A stretch of DNA of 64,000 nucleotides from Pelagibacterium luteolum (GTDB lineage: Bacteria; Pseudomonadota; Alphaproteobacteria; Rhizobiales; Devosiaceae): assembly GCF_900100665.1 (NCBI RefSeq), contig NZ_FNCS01000006.1:62001-126000 (forward strand), in the 5' to 3' direction. Below, piece by piece: positions 1-7,226 of the stretch; position 1 is the first letter of the stretch, and each line of letters starts with the position of its first letter. A model generated the notes under the pieces. The model was not told the origin of the DNA and made no database searches. It saw only the letters and a list, made by a program, of their open reading frames with translations. The position numbers and the translations under genes are program-made.

Positions 1-226
1 GCGGCGGGCCGCCGAACTCACCGTCATTGAGATTGGCCCCGTGGCAATCCTGGCAACTCCGCACATATTCCCGCTGGCCGCTCGCAACCTGCTCCTGGGT
101 GAAGCTCACCATCTGGCCGGCATCGTCTGTTGCGGCGGCGCCATCCTGCGCATTTGCCGTGCCCCAGGCGCCCCCTGCCAGCAGCACGAATGCTGCCGCC
201 GATCCGAAAATTGCGCGGTAACCCAT
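1..226 (-). CDS. c-type cytochrome, partial (3' end outside window)
   Basis: This gene reads leftward off the window edge, so only about 75 N-terminal residues are visible. The first 26 or so residues form a signal peptide (MGYRAIFGSAAAFVLLAGG..., cleavage near NAQ), so the product is exported to the periplasm. A haem-binding CQDCH motif follows at about residues 60-64, in the context of a class I cytochrome c fold. The start is the ATG at 224-226 on the minus strand, preceded by a GGGAGC-type ribosome site. It is divergent from the PQQ-dependent dehydrogenase. Type I quinoprotein dehydrogenases pass electrons to soluble cytochrome c, so this is the likely electron acceptor; that role is inferred from position. 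Confidence 0.8.
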   Translation of the reverse strand, partial: MGYRAIFGSAAAFVLLAGGAWGTANAQDGAAATDDAGQMVSFTQEQVASGQREYVRSCQDCHGANLNDGEFGGPP

Positions 227-360
227 ATCCTGCTCCCAAAAGTCGGCGCCGCTCCTCAAGAACTCTCCACGGCGCAAAACCAATCCTGACTTAATAAATT
301 CAAATGGGCAATAGCAGCTGATCATGTCGTCAAACGTCGTCCTGCTGTCCTGTATTGACG

Positions 361-372
361 TTGTTGCAACAA
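361..372. promoter_or_regulatory. perfect 12-bp palindrome, candidate operator
   Basis: TTGTTGCAACAA is a perfect palindrome lying 59 bp upstream of the PQQ-dehydrogenase start, in the divergent region shared with the cytochrome gene. It has the form of a dimeric repressor site. No regulator is encoded nearby, so the binding protein is unknown. Confidence 0.3.
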
Positions 373-430
373 GGGGTGCAAGATTGACTGTCGGTGGCAA
401 AGCCCCGGCATTAGTGGAGGAGAAATCGTT

Positions 431-2179
431 ATGAGGAATTTTCTGCTGCTCTCGACCACGATTGTGGTCGGGCTGCTTCCTATTGGCTACGCAAACGCTC
501 AGGTCGAGAGTCGACTGTCGGCGTTCACCGACGTCTCGGACGAAACCTTGCTAAATCCGGGTGATGGTGACTGGTTGCATTGGCGCCGCACTTACGATGG
601 CTGGGGTTACAGTCCTCTTGAGGAAATCAACAAAGAAAACGTCGGCGACTTGCAAGTTGCCTGGACATGGTCGCTGACCCCAGGGGCCACCGAGACCACC
701 CCGATCGTTCACGACGGTGTGCTGTTCGTGCACAACAATCTCGACAAGGTGCAGGCGATCGATGGCGCGTCCGGAGATCTGCTCTGGGAGTACAATCGCG
801 ACCTGCCCGAAGACGTCGTGGCCGCAGGCACAGGCAACACCGCGACCAAGCGCAACATGGCGATCTATGAGGATATGATCATCCTCGCCACGAGCGACAC
901 GCACATCATTGCCCTCGATGCCCGCACCGGCCAGGAGGTCTGGAGCGTGGAACCGGCTGCGTGGAGTGATGGCTTCCGCTATTCGTCCGGTCCTCTCATC
1001 GCCGACGGCGTGGTGGTTCAGGGCATGACCGGCTGCGGCAATGCCCAGCCAGGCGGTTGTTTCATCACTGGTCATGATCCGGCCACCGGCGACGAGCTGT
1101 GGCGCTTCCATTCCATTGCGCAGGACGGCGAAGAGGGCGACACCTGGAACGACCTGCCCATCGAAAGCCGCCACGGCGCATCGGTGTGGCTGGCGGCCAC
1201 TTACGACCCCGACACGAACACCGTCTTCAGCGGTGTGGGCCAGCCCTATCCGTGGATCGCCGAAATGAGCGGCCTGCTTCCAGCCGTCGACACGCCGGGC
1301 GTCAGCAATGACGCGCTCTACACCGACTCGACTCTGGCGCTTGACCCGCAGACCGGCGAACTCAAATGGTACTTCCAGCACCTGCCGAACGACACATGGG
1401 ACCTCGATTACATCTACGAGCGCATCCTTGTGGACCTGCCGGTCGATGGTGAAGTGCGCGAGCAGGTGATCACCACCGGCAAGCTCGGCATCGTCGAGGC
1501 GCTGGATCGCAATGATGGCAGCTGGCTCTGGAGCGTGGAAACAGTGCCTCAGAACGTCATCTCGGCCATAGACCCCGAGACCGGCGATAAGACGATCAAC
1601 GAGGAAACCATCCCGATGATCGGACAGACGACGTTCAACTGCCCCGCCGATCCCGGTGGCCGCGGTTGGCCGGCGACCGCCTACAGCCCACGGACGGAGA
1701 CTCTGTATCTGCCTCTGGCCGAATTCTGCTCGAACACCACGCCGCAGCCCCTCGATCCGGGCCAAGCCTACACGGGTGGTGGCCGTGCGACATTCGCCCG
1801 CGTGGAAGTGCCCGACAGCGACGGCAATATCGGCCGGCTCGATGCCATCAATCTGGCCGACCACTCGACCGCCTGGAGCCACCGCCAGCGCTCGCCTATC
1901 ACCAGTGCCGTTCTGCCCACCGGCGGCGGCCTTGTCTTCGCCGGCGACTGGAACCGCTATTTCTACGCGTTCGACGACGAAACCGGCGATGTGCTCTGGC
2001 AGATCCGCACCAACAACGCCGTAAACTCCTTCCCGATCAGCTATGAGGCCGACGGCAAGCAGTATGTCGCGGTAGCGGTCGGTAACGGTTCGAGCCAGGC
2101 GAGAGCGCTTGCCACGCTGACGCCGGAGTTCGTCAATCCGGCTGCAGGCTCGGTCCTCTGGGTCTTTACCCTGCCCTAA
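431..2179 (+). CDS. PQQ-dependent alcohol dehydrogenase-type quinoprotein
   Basis: The 582-residue product has the length and repeat pattern of the eight-bladed propeller PQQ dehydrogenases that oxidise alcohols in the periplasm. Residues 1-24 are a signal peptide ending ANAQ. Tryptophan-docking blade repeats of the type ALDxxTGxxxW recur (for example 161-171 and 303-313). The block NDTWDLD at 320-326 matches the family's HDEWD region, and Asp294 is a candidate catalytic base by alignment. There is no CxxCH motif, so it is a type I enzyme needing a separate cytochrome, which the divergent gene may supply. The vicinal Cys-Cys pair expected near residues 131-140 in methanol and ethanol dehydrogenases is missing; Cys202 and Cys210 lie elsewhere. 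The substrate therefore cannot be named. A GGAGGAG ribosome site precedes the ATG. Confidence 0.88.
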   Translation: MRNFLLLSTTIVVGLLPIGYANAQVESRLSAFTDVSDETLLNPGDGDWLHWRRTYDGWGYSPLEEINKENVGDLQVAWTWSLTPGATETTPIVHDGVLFVHNNLDKVQAIDGASGDLLWEYNRDLPEDVVAAGTGNTATKRNMAIYEDMIILATSDTHIIALDARTGQEVWSVEPAAWSDGFRYSSGPLIADGVVVQGMTGCGNAQPGGCFITGHDPATGDELWRFHSIAQDGEEGDTWNDLPIESRHGASVWLAATYDPDTNTVFSGVGQPYPWIAEMSGLLPAVDTPGVSNDALYTDSTLALDPQTGELKWYFQHLPNDTWDLDYIYERILVDLPVDGEVREQVITTGKLGIVEALDRNDGSWLWSVETVPQNVISAIDPETGDKTINEETIPMIGQTTFNCPADPGGRGWPATAYSPRTETLYLPLAEFCSNTTPQPLDPGQAYTGGGRATFARVEVPDSDGNIGRLDAINLADHSTAWSHRQRSPITSAVLPTGGGLVFAGDWNRYFYAFDDETGDVLWQIRTNNAVNSFPISYEADGKQYVAVAVGNGSSQARALATLTPEFVNPAAGSVLWVFTLP

Positions 2180-2192
2180 CCGGCAAACGATC

Positions 2193-2222
2193 ATTGGGGC
2201 CGCACTCTTGCGCGGCCCCAAT
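2193..2222 (+). terminator. stem-loop after PQQ dehydrogenase
   Basis: An 11-bp perfect stem (2193-2203 with 2212-2222) encloses an 8-base loop and starts 14 bp after the dehydrogenase stop codon. It lacks a long T run, so it may work as a weak terminator or mRNA-stabilising hairpin. Its position argues against starting the next gene at the TTG at 2194. Confidence 0.6.
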
Positions 2223-2241
2223 CCTTTCGGAAAGCACCGCA

Positions 2242-3066
2242 TTGACCCGATTTCGATTTGGCCCTGCCCTCCTCGTCGCGTTCGCCCTCGCGGCCGGCAG
2301 TGCGACCGCGCAGGACCGTCCTTTTCTCTACAACGAAGAAGATTTCGGGCGACCGGTCGACGGCACCGAACTCGATGTCTGCATCGATCAGCGCGATCCC
2401 GCATGGCAGATCGACGAGGCCATTGCCCGCGAGATCGCCGCCGTCCTGCTGCTCGATCCGCAGATTCACTATGTCGGCGGCGCCGCCGTCACCTCGCCGT
2501 TCGATGACGTCTATTATTACCTGCGCGCCCAATGCCGCGTGTTCTTTGGCTTCAAGCTGATTGCAGGCCACTACCCGGAATGGGTCGCCGTCACCCGAGC
2601 CTATTATGATGCCAATTATGTCTTTGTCGGCAGCGACCCGAACGTCGCGCGCCTAGGCGACTTACCGCCCAGAACCGCGATCGGCACGACCAGTGCGACC
2701 TCGGCCGATTTTCTGTTTCTGCAGTTCAACAATCTGCAGCCCACCGCACAACGCTGGCGGCGTATCCCGTTCGGCACCGACGCCCAGACGCTGAGCGCGC
2801 TCGAAAGCGGCACTATCGCCGCTGCGCTCGTCTGGGGGCCATCCCTGCTTGACCTCACCGATGGAGATGCTCTCCCCCCCGATGTCCAGTTCATCGCTCC
2901 CGACCCGGTGCAATTGTCGCCGATGCCCGTAGGCGGGCTGCTGCTGTCCACCGACACCTATCTGCGCCAGGAAATCGATACCGCCATCGTGGCCCTCCAG
3001 GCACAGGGGTATCTTGACCAACTCGTCGCGCAATACCCTTTCCTAAGCGTACCCGCCGCCCAGTGA
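2242..3066 (+). CDS. quinoprotein-associated solute-binding protein (XoxJ/MoxJ-like)
   Basis: The product is a periplasmic binding protein of the family found beside PQQ dehydrogenases (MoxJ/XoxJ-like), thought to help maturation or activity of the quinoprotein rather than nutrient uptake. It has a signal peptide (residues 1-24 from the chosen start, ending ATAQ), the early block LDVCIDQRDPAW typical of these proteins, a second cysteine in the DVYYYLRAQCR segment, and a C-terminal binding-protein lobe. The TTG at 2242 is preferred because GGAAAG lies about 8 bases upstream and the signal peptide begins there; an earlier in-frame TTG at 2194 falls inside the hairpin. It follows the dehydrogenase on the same strand by 62 bp. 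The exact function is not proved for any sequence feature here. Confidence 0.72.
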   Translation: MTRFRFGPALLVAFALAAGSATAQDRPFLYNEEDFGRPVDGTELDVCIDQRDPAWQIDEAIAREIAAVLLLDPQIHYVGGAAVTSPFDDVYYYLRAQCRVFFGFKLIAGHYPEWVAVTRAYYDANYVFVGSDPNVARLGDLPPRTAIGTTSATSADFLFLQFNNLQPTAQRWRRIPFGTDAQTLSALESGTIAAALVWGPSLLDLTDGDALPPDVQFIAPDPVQLSPMPVGGLLLSTDTYLRQEIDTAIVALQAQGYLDQLVAQYPFLSVPAAQ

Positions 3067-3197
3067 AGCGCAGCCGCGTTTCCGTACCGGCCCTTCTCCC
3101 GCCTATTTCTGGCGATATCGGCTTGAACCATCAGGCGTTTTCAGCCACCACACACGCGACAACGTGCTTTCGAAGGCCAAGATTCAGGAGATACGCC

Positions 3198-3389
3198 ATC
3201 CCAACCGACACTTTTACGCTCATCGGCATTGGCGTCGCCGCGCTGGTCGCTTTATGGCTGGTGTTTTCACTGGTCAGGAAGGTTTTTGGCTTCGTGCTGC
3301 TTGCAGCGATAGGCCTCGGCGCCTGGTATTTGTGGTCGAACCCGGAAACGGCTCAAGACCTTTTCGGCGTCGTCATGGACTTCTTTTAA
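3198..3389 (+). CDS. small membrane protein, possible ATC start
   Basis: The reading frame encodes about 63 residues with one or two hydrophobic segments (LIGIGVAALVALWLVFSLV and VFGFVLLAAIGLGAWYLW), so the product should lie in the inner membrane. No function is recognised. An AGGAG ribosome site at 3186-3190 sits 7 bases before the ATC codon at 3198, while no ATG, GTG or TTG occurs at a suitable distance. The frame remains open upstream to a GTG at 3063 that overlaps the stop of the preceding gene, but those 45 residues are polar and have no ribosome site. The start is therefore uncertain. Confidence 0.55.
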   Translation: MPTDTFTLIGIGVAALVALWLVFSLVRKVFGFVLLAAIGLGAWYLWSNPETAQDLFGVVMDFF

Positions 3390-3400
3390 AACCCATGCAG

Positions 3401-3427
3401 ATGGGCCCGGGCGAAACCCGGACCCAT
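3401..3427. terminator. bidirectional stem-loop
   Basis: ATGGGCCCGGG pairs with CCCGGACCCAT around a CGAAA loop, with one bulge or mismatch. It lies between two convergent genes and can serve both strands; on the minus strand it is followed by a TTTT stretch. Confidence 0.55.
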
Positions 3428-3441
3428 TCTCGTAGTTCGTC

Positions 3442-3648
3442 TTAGATATTGTCTGCGACGACAACGCCGGTCGCAGCGCCGGCAGCGCCACCGAGCACAG
3501 CACCCGGGGTGCCCATGACGGACGCGCCAACCAGAGCACCTGCACCACCACCGACAGCAGCGCCAGTCAGGGTGCGTTCGGTCGAAGTACAAGCCGTCAG
3601 GCTCAGTGCACCGACGACGACGATGGCAAGAGATGCAATTTTCTTCAT
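3442..3648 (-). CDS. glycine-zipper lipoprotein, small
   Basis: The 68-residue product begins with a lipoprotein signal peptide (MKKIASLAIVVVGALSLTAC) whose lipobox LTAC predicts acylation at Cys20. The mature part is rich in glycine and alanine with spaced GxxxG motifs (AAVGGGAGALVGA, GGAAGAATG), the pattern of glycine-zipper surface or osmotically induced lipoproteins. Such proteins insert into or cross membranes, but the specific role is unknown. It stands alone, convergent with the small membrane protein and divergent from the universal stress gene. Confidence 0.75.
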   Translation of the reverse strand: MKKIASLAIVVVGALSLTACTSTERTLTGAAVGGGAGALVGASVMGTPGAVLGGAAGAATGVVVADNI

Positions 3649-3735
3649 GTGGATCGATCCTTGGAAGAGTACAGAGGGCTACCGTATAACCCTCGTCCCG
3701 CCGCCTGGTTCCGCATCACCTGCCCGCGGACCATA

Positions 3736-3776
3736 TTGACCCAGATCAATCCACCAACCGCCCATTGCGCTATACT
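3736..3776 (+). promoter_or_regulatory. FNR/FixK-type box and promoter upstream of universal stress gene
   Basis: TTGAC-CCAG-ATCAA at 3736-3749 matches the FNR/FixK/anaerobox pattern TTGAY-N4-RTCAA. TATACT at 3771-3776 fits a -10 element. With transcription starting near 3783-3784, the box centre (3742.5) falls at about -41, the usual place for FNR-family activation at class II promoters. Confidence 0.62.
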
Positions 3777-3802
3777 GCGGTCACGCAGCAAGGAGACGTG
3801 CA

Positions 3803-4237
3803 ATGTATTCGCATATTCTGATTGCCACGGACGGGTCGGACCTGTCGCGAAAGGGCCTCGACCACGGCCTCAAGCTTGCAAAACAACTGGGCGCGCGGGT
3901 GACGATCATTACGGTCACCGACATGTGGGCCGCCAGCGTTCTGGCTGAGGCCGGCCCCGCCACCATTGCCGATTATGAGGCCAGCCAGCAGGTCATGGTC
4001 AAAGAGGTGCTCGAAGAAGCCGCGCGCTTTGCGACCGAAAGCGGCGTCGCTTACGAAACCCGCCACATCCCCAATCGCTATCCAGCCGACGCGATCGTCG
4101 AGACGGCGCAGAAGGCTGCTTGCGATCTGATCGTCATGGCCTCCCATGGCCGCCGCGGCTTCCGCAAGATGCTGCTCGGAAGCCAGACCAATGAAGTGCT
4201 CACCACGAGCACCATGCCCGTCCTCGTCGTCAAGTAA
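3803..4237 (+). CDS. universal stress protein, UspA family
   Basis: The 144-residue product is a single Usp domain, a cytoplasmic nucleotide-binding stress protein. It shows the N-terminal strand HILIATDGSDLS, the conserved Asp10, and the nucleotide-binding loop near the C-terminus (ASHG at 113-116, then nine residues, then GS at 126-127), where the usual first glycine is alanine. It ends with the typical strand MPVLVVK. A GGAG ribosome site precedes the ATG. The upstream FNR/FixK-type box suggests induction under low oxygen, as known for several Usp genes in proteobacteria. It is monocistronic. Confidence 0.9.
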   Translation: MYSHILIATDGSDLSRKGLDHGLKLAKQLGARVTIITVTDMWAASVLAEAGPATIADYEASQQVMVKEVLEEAARFATESGVAYETRHIPNRYPADAIVETAQKAACDLIVMASHGRRGFRKMLLGSQTNEVLTTSTMPVLVVK

Positions 4238-4263
4238 GGTCACGCCCGACCACAGCCACCACC

Positions 4264-4290
4264 GTCATCCCGGGATTTATTCCCGGGATT
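4264..4290. repeat. palindromic intergenic repeat unit
   Basis: GTCATCCCGGGATTTATTCC begins a near-perfect palindrome (ATCCCGGGA / TCCCGGGAT) between two convergent genes. It is one member of a repeat family seen at several other intergenic sites here (around 19.55, 21.0-21.4, 24.9, 25.1, 27.3-27.5 and 28.9-29.2 kb). It could also act as a transcription terminator. Confidence 0.65.
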
Positions 4291-4345
4291 CAGCGCAGCG
4301 CCGACCAAAAACACAAAATTCCAGGTCACCCGGAACCGTCGCGAA

Positions 4346-4819
4346 CTATTCCACGGCGGCTTCAGCCTCAGTTCCGACCCTGGGATGCTCAAGCGTATCA
4401 CCCGCCTCGAGCCCCAGTTCGGCCGACCGTCCACCGGGTATTTCGAGAACGAACCGCACGGGCTCACCTGACGGGATCGCGGTGCGGTCCATCGGCACGG
4501 CATTTTCATGAATGCGCGCGATTTCGCCATCGGACTTGATGAACAGCATGTCGAGCGGGATCAGCGTGTTCTGCATCCAGAACGCGACCGGCCGCTCTTC
4601 GAAAAAGTCAAACAGCATGCCAGCGTCGGGCGCGAGTTCCTCAACGAACATCAGCCCCCGCGAGCGCGTCTCGTCGGTATCGACGACTTCGACCGTAAAC
4701 TCGTGCCGTAGATCGCCCGAAACGATCGTCGCCAGATCCTCGCTCTCCTGCGCAACAGCAGAAAACGCCAGCAATGACAGCCCCAGCGCCAGTCCAGCCT
4801 TGCGAAAAATTGCGTTCAT
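4346..4819 (-). CDS. DUF192 family secreted protein
   Basis: From the ATG at 4819 the product is 157 residues with a signal peptide (residues 1-22, ending AVAQ). The DUF192 core follows, with the motifs RSRGLMFVEEL, GMLFDF, FWMQNTLIPLDMLFI and the late LEIPGGRSAELGL. The family is widespread in bacteria and mostly uncharacterised. The frame stays open upstream to 5101 but that part crosses an inverted repeat and lacks a suitable start. It lies downstream of the cold-shock gene on the same strand, about 190 bp away. Confidence 0.82.
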   Translation of the reverse strand: MNAIFRKAGLALGLSLLAFSAVAQESEDLATIVSGDLRHEFTVEVVDTDETRSRGLMFVEELAPDAGMLFDFFEERPVAFWMQNTLIPLDMLFIKSDGEIARIHENAVPMDRTAIPSGEPVRFVLEIPGGRSAELGLEAGDTLEHPRVGTEAEAAVE

Positions 4820-4868
4820 CACACTACTCCCGATACCTTTCGGACGATCCCCCACGTTCGAGTCGGCG

Positions 4869-5013
4869 TTAGATTGCCGGTCGGTTGGGTCAGGGTGAGT
4901 CGAAAAGCGTGGCCTTTGAGAACCGGCGCGCAGCGTACGTTCGTACGTGAGCACCGGAAGCGCAGAAGGCCGCGCTTTGCAGGCCACCATCACCCAACTG
5001 CCCGGTAATCTAA
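4869..5013. repeat. 145-bp inverted-repeat element
   Basis: The ends TTAGATTGCCGGTCGGTTGG (from 4869) and the reverse complement of the segment ending at 5013 match over 29 bases with 6 mismatches. Inner segments AAAGCG-GGCCTT also pair, and the centre is CGTACG-TT-CGTACG. Two similar GAG-ACCGG-GCGCAG segments flank the centre in direct orientation. The right end contributes the TAG stop codon of the cold-shock gene. No open reading frame is present, so it resembles a non-autonomous palindromic element or a very strong hairpin. Confidence 0.75.
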
Positions 5014-5654
5014 TGGGAGGATGGCGCGTCGCCCCAACCATCAGGTCGAATTTCGGCGACCATAAGGCCTTTGGGCCCATCGCCATAGCGGACGAGCACA
5101 TACTGGCCGGGCCGCAATTCGGTCATCCCGTAGCGGCGCAGCGTTTCCATGTGGATGAAGATGTCGGGATGCCCCTCGCCGGCCGAGAGAAACCCGAACC
5201 CGCGCACGCGGTTGAACCACTTGACCTCGAGCCGCTCGAGTTTCGATGTCGGCTCCACCTGCACATGGGTGCGCGCAGCGGGCAACTGCGAGGGATGGCG
5301 CGCCGTCGAATCGTCCATGGACAGGATGCGGAACGCCTGAAGCCCGCCAGGGCGGTTCAGCGCCTCGACGACAATACGAGCGCCCTCATAGGCGGTCTGA
5401 TAGCCGTCGCGCCGCAGGCAGGTCACGTGCAGCAGAACGTCGCCGCCGCCATCGTCCGGGATGATGAACCCGAAGCCCTTGCCCGCGTCGAACCATTTGA
5501 TGCTGCCGGCCACTTCGATGACATCGAAATCGGCCCCATTGTCGAGACTGCCATCGGCATCGCCGGAGCGCGCATCGCGCCGCAGATCCCCTTCGGAGAT
5601 CGGTCCGCTGCCGGAAGTGTCTTTCGCCCCCATCCTATACGCCTTCTCACTCAC
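5010..5654 (-). CDS. double cold-shock-domain protein
   Basis: The 214-residue product has two cold-shock domains that bind single-stranded nucleic acid. The first starts near residue 49 with the RNP1-type motif KWFDAGKGFGFI and the RNP2-type VLLHVT; the second starts near residue 143 with KWFNRVRGFGFL and IFIHME. This tandem architecture is a known alphaproteobacterial form of the Csp family. The start shown is a GTG; the ATG seven codons later (MGAKDTSG) is a credible alternative. The final codons and the TAG stop lie in the edge of the 145-bp inverted repeat. It is monocistronic or cotranscribed with the DUF192 gene. Confidence 0.87.
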   Translation of the reverse strand: MSEKAYRMGAKDTSGSGPISEGDLRRDARSGDADGSLDNGADFDVIEVAGSIKWFDAGKGFGFIIPDDGGGDVLLHVTCLRRDGYQTAYEGARIVVEALNRPGGLQAFRILSMDDSTARHPSQLPAARTHVQVEPTSKLERLEVKWFNRVRGFGFLSAGEGHPDIFIHMETLRRYGMTELRPGQYVLVRYGDGPKGLMVAEIRPDGWGDAPSSH

Positions 5655-5837
5655 GGCCTGCGTCCTGCAGGTACTCTTACAATTGGCGCCACTGTGGCCG
5701 ATTCAGAAGCAAAAGTTAAGGACCATTCATAATTTTGTTGACGCCCGTTAACCATATATCTCGCCGCGCGCGGGACTTGGCCCGCCGCCCTGCCCTCTGC
5801 TAACGTCCGCGCCTCTACAATAACAGGGAGCCTTGCC

Positions 5838-6254
5838 GTGAAATACCTTCACACCATGGTGCGCGTCACCGATATCGAAGAGAGCCTGCGGTTTTACCGC
5901 GACGGCCTCGGCCTTATCGAATCGCGCCGCACCGAAAGCGAAAAGGGCCGCTATACACTGGTCTTTCTCCATGCCCCGGGCGACGAGAGCGCCAAGGTCG
6001 AACTGACCTATAACTGGGACCCGGAAGAGTACACCGGCGGCCGCAATTTCGGTCACCTCGCCTATCGCGTCCAGGACATCTACGCGCTGTGCCAGCATCT
6101 GGCCGACATGGGCTACACCATCCATCGCCCCCCGCGCGACGGCCACATGGCCTTCGTGAAATCCCCGGACGGCATTTCGATCGAATTGCTGCAGGAGGGC
6201 GATCGCGAACCGGCCGAACCCTGGGCCTCGATGCCCAACACGGGCACTTGGTAA
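5838..6254 (+). CDS. gloA: lactoylglutathione lyase (glyoxalase I)
   Basis: The 138-residue product matches glyoxalase I, which converts the methylglyoxal-glutathione adduct to S-lactoylglutathione in the cytoplasm. It contains the two VOC half-modules with metal ligands in the expected places: His6 (HTMVRV), Glu56 (KVELTYNW), His73 (FGHLAYRV) and Glu121 (SIELLQ). The length is normal for the bacterial enzyme. An AGGGAG site precedes the ATG, and a strong terminator follows, so it is likely monocistronic. Confidence 0.92.
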   Translation: MKYLHTMVRVTDIEESLRFYRDGLGLIESRRTESEKGRYTLVFLHAPGDESAKVELTYNWDPEEYTGGRNFGHLAYRVQDIYALCQHLADMGYTIHRPPRDGHMAFVKSPDGISIELLQEGDREPAEPWASMPNTGTW

Positions 6255-6285
6255 ACGCATAACCAATAATTAACCACGTGAGTTG

Positions 6286-6318
6286 ACCGGCGGTTAGGCA
6301 ACCGCCGGTTATTTTTAT
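6286..6318 (+). terminator. Rho-independent terminator after gloA
   Basis: ACCGGCGGTT (6286-6295) pairs fully with AACCGCCGGT (6300-6309) around AGGC, followed by TATTTTTAT. It is 32 bp after the glyoxalase stop codon. Confidence 0.85.
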
Positions 6319-6410
6319 GCCTGTGGTTTGGGAGCACCAGTGCGCCAAGAGGCTTCGAGCCGGCGCGCGAACGCGATTTATGGCCCACTCGAACACCAGG
6401 TTTTTGTTTC

Positions 6411-6875
6411 ATGCGCACTCTTGCCAGTCTCGTCGTCATGGTTTGCCTCCTCGGCGCCTGTGCACCGATGGCAATGTTCGCCTCCTCATCGGGCAGCGGT
6501 TACTCCGGCCTGCGCACCGATTGGGGCACCTTCGTTTCATCCAGCAACGTCAACGCCTTGTGCCTTTCGCCCAAGCTGCGGTTGCTGATCTGGGATTTCG
6601 AGGGCCATTTCGGCAAGAAGGTCGTGATGAATTCGGGCTATCGCACCCCCTGGCACAACGCATCGGTCGGCGGCGCGGAAGCCTCTATGCATACCAAGTG
6701 CATGGCAGCCGATTTCTACATCCCCGGCGTCCAGAAATCACAGCTTATCGCCTATGCCCGGTCGAATGGACTGACCGGTGGCCTGGGGTGCTATCCGGGC
6801 CGCAACTTCATTCATGTCGACGTCCGCGACCGTCCGCGCGGCTATACCGGCCCGGTCACTTTCAGCGGCTGTTAA
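6411..6875 (+). CDS. M15-type peptidase-like lipoprotein
   Basis: The 154-residue product has a lipoprotein signal peptide (MRTLASLVVMVCLLGAC; lipobox LGAC at 14-17) and a domain of the peptidase M15A / DUF882 (YcbK-like) group. The zinc-site pattern is visible: SMHTKCMAADFYI gives His and Asp, and FIHVDVRD gives the second His. SGYRTPWHN is the family's substrate-binding block. Members act on peptidoglycan peptides in the envelope, but activity here is inferred. It is followed by the tRNA-Glu genes. Confidence 0.78.
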   Translation: MRTLASLVVMVCLLGACAPMAMFASSSGSGYSGLRTDWGTFVSSSNVNALCLSPKLRLLIWDFEGHFGKKVVMNSGYRTPWHNASVGGAEASMHTKCMAADFYIPGVQKSQLIAYARSNGLTGGLGCYPGRNFIHVDVRDRPRGYTGPVTFSGC

Positions 6876-6977
6876 AAAACGACTTTTTTGAGTTTTTGGT
6901 ATTGCGCATTGCAAATCACCCCCCTATACACCCGCTCACTGGCTGACACGGTTTCGCTTCGGAACCGAGACAGACAA

Positions 6978-7053
6978 GCGCCCTTCGTCTAGCGGTCTAG
7001 GACGCCGCCCTTTCACGGCGGAAACACGGGTTCGATTCCCGTAGGGCGCGCCA
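6978..7053 (+). tRNA. tRNA-Glu (anticodon TTC)
   Basis: The acceptor arm GCGCCCT (6978-6984) pairs with AGGGCGC (7043-7049), with discriminator G and an encoded CCA. The anticodon loop CTTTCAC gives TTC at 7012-7014 and the T-loop is TTCGATT. The D-loop has one extra base (GGTCTAGG) compared with its neighbour. Confidence 0.95.
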
Positions 7054-7142
7054 CTCTTCTCAATCTGTTTTGGAAGATTTGGTGGTCCCCGGTTGCCTAG
7101 ACACACCGGGGGCATTATCTATGCCGGTGAAACAAGTCCCCC

Positions 7143-7217
7143 GCGCCCTTCGTCTAGCGGTCAGGACGCCGCCCTCTCACGGCGGTAACACGGGTTCGAT
7201 TCCCGTAGGGCGCACCA
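7143..7217 (+). tRNA. tRNA-Glu (anticodon CTC)
   Basis: The acceptor GCGCCCT (7143-7149) pairs with AGGGCGC (7207-7213), followed by A and an encoded CCA. The anticodon loop CTCTCAC gives CTC at 7176-7178. It is nearly identical to the upstream tRNA-Glu (TTC), so the pair probably arose by duplication. The 89-bp spacer contains a CCCCGG/CCGGGG hairpin. Confidence 0.95.
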
Positions 7218-7226
7218 ATCCTCCCC

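Noticed and set aside
551-2404. 617-codon open frame on the minus strand
   Set aside because: It is antisense to the clear PQQ dehydrogenase; long antisense frames are expected at this GC level.
7054-7142. Possible third tRNA or attachment site between the tRNA-Glu genes
   Set aside because: Only a simple hairpin is present, with no cloverleaf, no integrase gene and no partial tRNA repeat nearby.
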